From JBMYQA01 sp049600855 (GTDB taxonomy: Bacteria > Bacteroidota > Bacteroidia > Cytophagales > Flammeovirgaceae): a stretch of 5,247 bases of DNA. The stretch covers positions 1 to 5,247 of the forward strand of contig JBMYQA010000371.1 of the NCBI GenBank assembly GCA_049600855.1, written 5' to 3'. Below the pieces are notes generated by a model. It was given only the letters and a program-made list of their open reading frames with translations. It was not told the origin of the DNA and did not search any database. Shown here piece after piece: positions 1 to 5,247 of the stretch. The position numbers were made by a program, and so were the translations under genes. Each line of letters opens with the position of its first letter. Position 1 is the stretch's first letter.

Positions 1-118
1 TTCAGAAATTACAGATTTGAGACATTCTTCAAATAATTTTACTTTATCGGATCCAGAACAACTCCACAAGCTGGACAAGCTTGATTTTTCAATGTCTTGA
101 CATACAGTAAAATCATAA
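1..118. other. Unassigned upstream segment ending in two stops in the kinase frame
   Basis: No kinase N-lobe can be read here in any of the three forward frames. In the kinase frame the segment is open from base 2 to a TGA at 98-100 (ending FTLSDPEQLHKLDKLDFSMS), followed by a TAA at 116-118. On the minus strand a frame is also open from ATG at 144-142 to the left edge (48 codons, ending SDKVKLFEECLKSVISE). Both look protein-like and I recognise neither. The segment could be the end of an upstream gene, the start of a divergent gene, or foreign sequence joined to a broken kinase gene. GC is about 32%. Confidence 0.4.
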
Positions 119-3100
119 CTTGAAATTGCTAAAGATTTGAACATTACTGGCGTACCATCTTACTTTTCGAAAGAAAAATTGGATGGTAAACCCGCCATCA
201 TCATGGAATATTTTGATGGTAAACCGCTAAAAAATGTATTCCCAACCAAAATTAAGAACCTCAAACAGTTTTTGAGAATTGCCATTGCGATTACCGATAT
301 CTTAGGAGAAATTCATCAAAATCAAATCATTCATAAAGATATCAATAGCAATAATATTCTAATTCATGAACAAACCAATGAAGTTCGAATTATAGACTTT
401 GGCATATCTTCCAAATTTGATTTACGACAAAATAACTTAGGTAACCCTGATGTGTTAGAAGGTACATTAGCCTACATTTCGCCAGAGCAAACAGGGCGTA
501 TGAATCGAATTGTTGACTACCGAACAGATTTGTATTCTTTGGGGGTGATGTTTTATGAATTATTAGTAGGTAGATTGCCTTTCGAAGCTAAAGATTCAAT
601 GGAGCTGGTTCATTGTCATATTGCACGTAAACCGTTGGCTATATGTGAGGTAAATCCCGATGTGCCCATCATGATTTCGGAGATCGTTATGCGTTTGATG
701 GAGAAAAGTGCATCGGATCGCTATCAATCGGCTTACGGCCTAAAAATGGACTTGATGCGCTGTTTGGAAGAATTAGATCTGAAAGGTCAAATTGAACTTT
801 TTGAAGTTGGTCACAAAGATTATTCTGATAAATTACAAATTCCTCAAAAACTCTATGGTTGTGAGGAAGAAATTGAGTTACTCTTAGAATCTTTTCAGCG
901 TGTTTCGGAAGGTGCTGTTGAATTGATGTTGGTAAAAGGGTATGCGGGAGTAGGAAAATCGTCGTTGATTAATGAAGTCCATCGACCAATCACTGAAAGG
1001 AGAGGGTATTTTATTAAGGGAAAACACGATCAGTATCAAAAAAATGTTCCTTATTCTTCGTTAATCCAGGCGTTTAATGATTTTGTAGAACAAATTCTTA
1101 CAGAAACGCCAGAGCGGATAGCTAAATGGAAAGCCAAAATCCTAAATGCAGTTGGCACCAATGGCTCTTTGCTGATTGATGTCATTCCAAATCTGAAATA
1201 CATTATTGGCGATCAGAAGCAGACAGAAGAACTCACTTCTATAGAAGCGGCTAATCGGTTTAATTATGTACTGAGGCGGTTTATTGAAATTCTCTCCCAA
1301 AAAGATCATCCATTAGTCATTTTTATTGATGATTTGCAATGGGCAGATATGGCAACCCTAAACTCCATCAAGTTGCTAATGACTGATCAAAATAATAAAT
1401 ACTTGATGTTGGTTGGCGCATTTCGTGATAATGAAATTGATCAGGTACACCCGTTAAGCTTTTTAGTAGACGAATTAGCGAAAGATAAAACCGCAGTGAG
1501 TATCCTACATTTAGATAATTTACAGCAGCGTCATGTAGATCAGCTCATATCTGAAACGTTAAAGTGCCCATTAGAGCATTCTCAAGCATTATCGCAGTTG
1601 GTTTATGCAAAAACACAAGGCAATGCCTTTTTTGTGAATCAATTTTTGAAATCCTTGTTTGAAGAAGGCGTGCTTAAATTTGATTTTCATCATTATGCTT
1701 GGGAATGGGATTTAGATGAAATTCGAACGAAAAACATTACCAACAATGTGGTGGAGCTCATGGCTTCTAAAATAGAGAAGCTGCCAGGAAATACCCGTGA
1801 TGTGTTACAGCTTGCCTCCTGCATTGGCGATAAGTTTGATTTATCTACCTTGTCTTATATTTATGCTCGGTCAAAAACAGAGACTTTCCATACCTTATGG
1901 AAAGCCGTTGAAGAGGGTTTAGTGGTTCCCTTAGACGATAATTATAAGATTATCCCAGCCCTGCAAGATGCAGATCAAATCGCCGTAGAATGCCGTTTTC
2001 AGTTTCTTCATGATCGGGTGCAACAAGCAGCTTATCAGCTTATCCCAGAATTGGAAAAGAAGCGCATTCATTATCAGATTGGCCAATTAATGTTGGACAA
2101 TACACCTGAAGAGAAACAACATGATCGGATATTCGATATCATTAATCAGCTCAATGCAGGGTTAGATTTTGCGCGTAATGAAAAAGAATTGGAGGAATTA
2201 GCAAAGCTAAATCGCTTAGGTGCTGAAAAAGCTAAATCGGCTAATGCCCATGACTCTGCTTACAATTACCTCAAAGTAGCCATGGAACTGTTGGGTACGG
2301 CTTGCTGGCAAAAAAATTATGAGGAAAGTTGGTACACGTACATATCAGCAGCCGAAACAGCTTACTTGATTGGTGAGCGAGAAGATATGGAACGGCTCAT
2401 TTCTGTAGTATTGGCACATGCAGATGATATCTTAGACAAAGTGAAAGCGTATGAGGTGAAAATACAAGCACATGTGGCAAATCATGAGATGGATACCGCA
2501 GTAAAAACAGCCATAAAAGTGTTGAAGCTGCTGAAAGTAAATTTTCCATCTAGGCCAAACAAACTTCATGTATTATATGCTATTATTAAGTTTGAACGAG
2601 CCATGAAAGGTAAAACTACAGAATATATTCTGAATTTACCTAAAATGGAGAATAAGCGTTATCGAGCTGCTGTACGCATTTTATCGGCAAGTGCTATGGC
2701 AGCATTTTTTGCAGATAAAACCATTTATGCATTATTTATTTTTAAGCAAATCATGCTTTCTTTGAGGTATGGAAATGCCTATACCACAGCGAGTGCTTGG
2801 GGCTCCGTATCACTCATTTATTCTGCTATCCGTAAACAATATAAAAAGGGATATTTCTTTGGAGAGCTTTCCATGAAGCTCATGCAAAAAAGAAATGCGA
2901 AAAAGTTAGAGGCGCGTAACATCATGTTGTTTAACTCCATTGTGCGTCCGCATGTAGAGCATGCCGCCAATGGGCTTGGAGCTTTAAAAGACGGCCATCA
3001 AAAAGGGATGGAATCTGGCGATTATGAATATGGATTACATGATGCCTTAGCCTATTGTATCATTGGTGTGTATACGGGAAAACCATTGTTACCACTTTTA

Positions 3101-5247
3101 GAAACGACCAAAAAATTTCTAGCTTCTGCAATACAAGTAAATCAACTTGACCCCATGTATACCCTCATGGTTGGGGTACAATACCTAGAGAATTTAGTCT
3201 CTCCCAATGGCCTAGATGTATCCATACTTTGTGGGGATGTGATGGATGAAACGGTGTATATCCCAAGCTTTATGGAAAAAGAGCAAAATTCATCTGTAGC
3301 AGCAGCTTATTGTTATAAGCTACAAGCAGCGGTGCTATTTGATGAATACGAAAGAGGCTTGGAGTATTCAAAAATAGTATTTGATTACATTGGATTCGTA
3401 ACAGGAACCATAGGGCTTCCATTTATTACGTTTTTAGATGCTGTACTTAGGTTGAAACTATTATTAGATAAAAAATCTACCGATAAGAAAGGCTTATTAA
3501 AAGTCGCAAAGACGCATTTAAAAGCCATTCGGGTATGGGAAGAATATGCTCCTGCAAACTTTAAACACCGAGGTGATTTAATTGAGGCGCAATATGCCGA
3601 ATGTGTGGAAGATTATGCGAAGGCAGAAGCGTTTTATCAGGAAGCCATAAAAGGAGCACAGGAAAATGCATTTATGAGTGATGAAGCTTATGGCATGGAG
3701 CAGTTTGCTAAGTTTTGGATGCGAAGAGGCAATAAAGCCATTGCCGCAATGTATATGAAACAAGCCTATTTAGTGTATCAAAAATGGGGAGCCTTGTCTA
3801 AATTAGAGCACTTGAAAGCCACTTATTACGAGATGCTTTTACCTGCTGAAATGCCCAATTTACAAACGACTAAAGTGGAAATGGTCGATTTGATGGGAGG
3901 GAGAACGAGTCGAACAACTTCTTCCATGCACACCACAAAAAGATACCAGTCTTTTGTCACCACCCAGTCTAAAACGGGAACAAGAGGTACCAGTATGTTA
4001 GACTTTGCCTCACTCATCAAAGCATCTCACACCATTTCTGAAGAGGTAAATATGGAGCGGTTATTAGATAAGATGCTGCTCATTACCATTGAAAATGCGG
4101 GTGCTGAACGAGGCGTATTTGTTCGACATGAAGGAAATACCTTGGTGGTACTTGCTGAGGTGCATACCGATAGCAAGGAGAGTATTTCTTTGAATGTACC
4201 TGTATCGAGTAGCGATGGAGTGCCTTCGAGTATGATTCATTATGTGGCAAGAACAAAAAAGAATGTGGTTTTAGGAAATGCTTCTGAAGATAGTACGTAT
4301 TCTTTTGATCCTTACATCAAGAAAAAGCAGCCCAAATCGGTGTTTTGCTTTCCACTAATGAATCAGGGTAAATTGAGTGGAATCATCTACCTCGAAAATA
4401 ACCTTACCACAAATGCATTCACAGATGACCGTTTAGAAATTCTGGATTTATTGAGTGCCCAAGTTGCTATTTCGCTTGAAAATGCGGCGCTTTATAATAA
4501 CCTAGAGCAAAAAGTGGAAGAGCGAACCCATGAATTGAATAAGCGTAATGAAGAGTTGAAAAGTAAAAATGAAAAAATTACGTCAAGTATTCGATATGCG
4601 CAAACGATTCAGCATGCAATGCTTCCAACAGATTCACAATTAGCGGAAGCTTTTCAAGAATATTTCTTGTTATATCGCCCAAAGGATATTGTTTCTGGAG
4701 ATTTCTATTGGCTCCATGAAGAAGATGGAATTACGTTTGTGGCCGTAGCAGACTGCACAGGGCATGGTGTGCCTGGAGCATTTATGAGTATGATTGGTGA
4801 ATCGTTACTCAATGATATTGTAAATGAAAAGAAAGTATATGATCCCGCAGCCATGCTCGAACTGCTAAATGTTGGGATTCGTATTGGCCTAAAGCAGCAT
4901 GAAACCGATAATGATGATGGAATGGATGTGTGTCTTTGTGCCATTCAGAAAGAGAAAAACGGAGCGTATTTAATTAAATACGCAGGGGCGAAACGTCCAC
5001 TTTATTATGTGAAAGGAGGACGTTTAGGGGAAATAAGGGGAGATAATAAAGAAATTGGTGGCTATTTCAAGCGAAAAGAAAAGTTGTTTATGACGCAACA
5101 GTTCCACCTCAATCAAGGTGACATGTTATTTTTAACCTCAGATGGCTATGCAGATCAGGCCAATCACAAACACAAACGACTTGGTTCTCCTTTATTGAAA
5201 GAGTTATTGCAAGCGAATGCCAAGCATCCTGCGCAAAAACAAAAAGA
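119..5247 (+). CDS. Giant Ser/Thr kinase (N-lobe missing)-AAA ATPase-GAF-SpoIIE phosphatase signalling protein, partial at both ends
   Basis: A single frame is open from just after the TAA at 116-118 to the window edge (1,709 codons, no stop), so the C-terminus is missing. The first in-frame ATG is at 203 (1,681 codons from there), but recognisable kinase sequence (EIAKDLNITGV) already begins at 122. The ATG lies in the hinge (IIMEYFDG), so it is probably not the ancestral start; TTG at 137 is the only earlier candidate I noted, and neither has a clear ribosome binding site. Domains in order are a kinase C-lobe, an AAA_16-type ATPase, a TPR-like helical region, GAF, coiled coil and a SpoIIE/PP2C phosphatase. 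The kinase-ATPase-GAF core is a known family of bacterial multi-sensor kinases that often end in a histidine kinase; this one ends in a phosphatase. It is probably cytoplasmic, since I saw no membrane segment. The role inferred is to integrate sensory input into Ser/Thr phosphorylation and dephosphorylation of a partner. The domain calls are secure; the 5' end and the activity of the kinase are not. Confidence 0.93.
122..775 (+). other. Protein kinase domain fragment (hinge and C-lobe; N-lobe absent)
   Basis: The fragment starts near the end of the normal N-lobe. It has the hinge IIMEYFDGKPL (around 197-229), a catalytic loop HKDINSNN (332-355, Asp at 338 and metal-binding Asn at 353), DFG (395-403), the activation segment ending SPEQTGRMNR (479-508), and the YRTDLYSLGVMFYELLVGRLPF helix F region. 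HKD in place of HRD, and Asn in place of the Lys two residues after the catalytic Asp, are in my recollection usual for the large kinase-ATPase-GAF family, so they are not signs of decay. The glycine-rich loop and the VAIK lysine are missing. The Glu at 122 is near where the helix C glutamate falls in relatives. Without an N-lobe the domain should not bind ATP normally, so it is either inactive or its missing part lies beyond a break or frameshift. Confidence 0.9.
842..1690 (+). other. AAA_16/STAND-type predicted ATPase domain
   Basis: This module follows the kinase after a short linker and begins with the typical lead-in LYGCEEEIELLLESF. The Walker A P-loop is GYAGVGKSS at 938-964 (Lys at 956). 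The Walker B is LVIFIDDLQWAD, with the two acidic residues at 1328-1333. Further on, VGAFRDNEID (about 1415-1444) matches the sensor-like strand of the family, and GNAFFVNQFL (1619-1648) matches its GNPFF-type motif with Ala for Pro. All core nucleotide-binding residues are present. In STAND proteins such a module is a nucleotide-dependent switch that couples ligand or partner binding to output domains; that role is inferred here from the family. Confidence 0.93.
1691..3865 (+). other. Helical TPR-like scaffold region of the kinase-ATPase-GAF protein
   Basis: About 725 residues of predominantly helical, charged sequence link the ATPase to the sensor and output half. The landmark FQFLHDRVQQAAYQLIP (1997-2047) is characteristic of this family just after the ATPase. 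Later stretches such as AEAFYQEAIKGAQENAF and EQFAKFWMRRGNKAIAAMYM (about 3626-3765) have the alternating small and aromatic residues of tetratricopeptide-type helix pairs. Such regions usually bind partner proteins or transmit signals. I could not define repeat units exactly by eye. No internal stops, frameshift or change in codon use is apparent. Confidence 0.75.
3902..3994 (+). other. Ser/Thr-rich low-complexity linker before the GAF domain
   Basis: Of 31 codons here, 16 encode Ser or Thr, with several basic residues and almost no acidic ones. It separates the helical scaffold from the GAF domain, a position where related proteins also carry a short Ser/Thr-rich linker. It is probably flexible. 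It could be a phosphorylation target for the protein's own kinase type or for another kinase, but that is inference. Confidence 0.6.
4001..4480 (+). other. GAF sensor domain
   Basis: The domain is introduced by LDFASLIKASHTISEEVNM, the standard helix leading into the GAF domain of this family. It continues through LLITIENAGAERGVFV, the loop NASEDSTYSFDPYIKKKQP, the core strands SVFCFPLMNQGKLSGIIYLEN, and the closing helix FTDDRLEILDLLSAQVAISLENAALY. GAF domains bind small molecules such as cyclic nucleotides or serve as dimerisation and signal-relay units. I see no clear cyclic-nucleotide (NKFDE) motif and cannot name a ligand. It sits directly before the coiled coil and phosphatase, so it probably controls that output. 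Confidence 0.9.
4481..4627 (+). other. Coiled-coil signalling helix joining GAF to phosphatase
   Basis: A long charged helix, LEQKVEERTHELNKRNEELK followed by SKNEKIT, has heptad-like Leu, Val and Ile spacing and ends in SIRYAQTIQHAMLP (4586-4627). The last motif is the conserved lead-in of many Bacteroidota SpoIIE-type phosphatases. In RsbU/SpoIIE-like proteins the helix at this position passes dimerisation or rotation changes to the phosphatase active site, so this is the likely route from GAF to output. Confidence 0.82.
4628..5247 (+). other. SpoIIE/PP2C-family Ser/Thr phosphatase domain, cut by window end
   Basis: The family motifs appear in order: RPKDIVSGDFYW with metal-binding Asp at 4700, VADCTGHGVPGAFMSM with Asp at 4751 and the GHG turn at 4760-4768, DDGMDVCLC with Asp at 4925, YAGAKRPLYYV (about 4979-5011), and LTSDGYADQ with the metal-binding Asp at 5141. 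All expected acidic residues of the two-metal centre are present, so the domain looks catalytically intact. Members hydrolyse phosphoserine or phosphothreonine, classically on STAS-type anti-anti-sigma proteins. The frame runs off the window; from family lengths I estimate roughly 45-60 residues are missing. Confidence 0.93.

Noticed and set aside
49..82. GGATCC (49-54) and AAGCTT (77-82) as a cloning-vector junction
   Set aside because: The sequence between and around the two sites does not match a polylinker that I recognise, and two six-base sites this close can occur by chance.
3..121. Frame-shifted remnant of the kinase N-lobe (third forward frame reads LYRIQNN...LIFQCLDIQ*NHNL)
   Set aside because: There is a faint resemblance to the VYR...VIIK.L...HEYEI pattern, but the spacing is about nine residues too short, the lysine is absent and stops interrupt it. 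The match is too weak to claim.
97..125. TTGACA at 97-102 as a -35 promoter element for the downstream frame
   Set aside because: No good -10 hexamer lies 16-18 bases downstream (TTGAAA at best). The likely Bacteroidota host uses different promoter consensus sequences, and no TAnnTTTG match is correctly placed.
3578..4944. Three short minus-strand ORFs (3578-3763, 3826-4020, 4705-4944)
   Set aside because: Each lies fully inside conserved plus-strand coding sequence (scaffold, linker/GAF, phosphatase) and none resembles a known protein, so they are antisense shadows.

Overview
The window is almost entirely one very long, rightward reading frame (codons starting at positions 2 modulo 3) that stays open from just after an in-frame TAA at 116-118 to the right edge. 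It encodes about 1,700 residues of a giant multidomain signalling protein. In order it holds a Ser/Thr protein-kinase domain lacking its N-terminal lobe, an AAA/STAND-type predicted ATPase module, about 600 residues of helical TPR-like scaffold, a Ser/Thr-rich linker, a GAF sensor domain, a coiled coil, and a SpoIIE/PP2C-type Ser/Thr phosphatase domain cut by the window edge. No stop codon, RNA gene, CRISPR array or complete mobile element was seen inside it.

The organism is most likely a member of the Bacteroidota, perhaps a Cytophagales or Microscilla-like bacterium. This is inferred from the A/T-rich codon use, the kinase-ATPase-GAF architecture, and the 'SIRYAQTIQHAMLP ... SGDFYW ... CTGHGVPGAFMS ... 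TSDGYADQ' signature, which I associate with SpoIIE-type phosphatases of that phylum. It was not tested by a database search.

Layout: 1-118 is a short stretch of unclear identity with competing open readings on both strands and no recognisable kinase N-lobe. At about 119-122 kinase homology begins abruptly in the middle of the fold. Then follow the kinase fragment (122-775), ATPase (842-1690), helical scaffold (about 1690-3865), Ser/Thr-rich linker (3902-3994), GAF (about 4001-4480), coiled coil (about 4481-4627) and phosphatase (about 4628-5247+).

In an intact relative, ligand or partner sensing by the ATPase/TPR and GAF parts would be expected to control the kinase and phosphatase ends of the same chain, in the manner of partner-switching or stress regulators. 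The main oddity here is the left end. The glycine loop, the ATP-binding lysine and most of the N-lobe are absent, two in-frame stops sit just upstream, and the first in-frame ATG (203) lies in the kinase hinge. The gene is therefore truncated by a rearrangement, decayed or frameshifted at its 5' end, or the left 118 bases are an assembly chimera.
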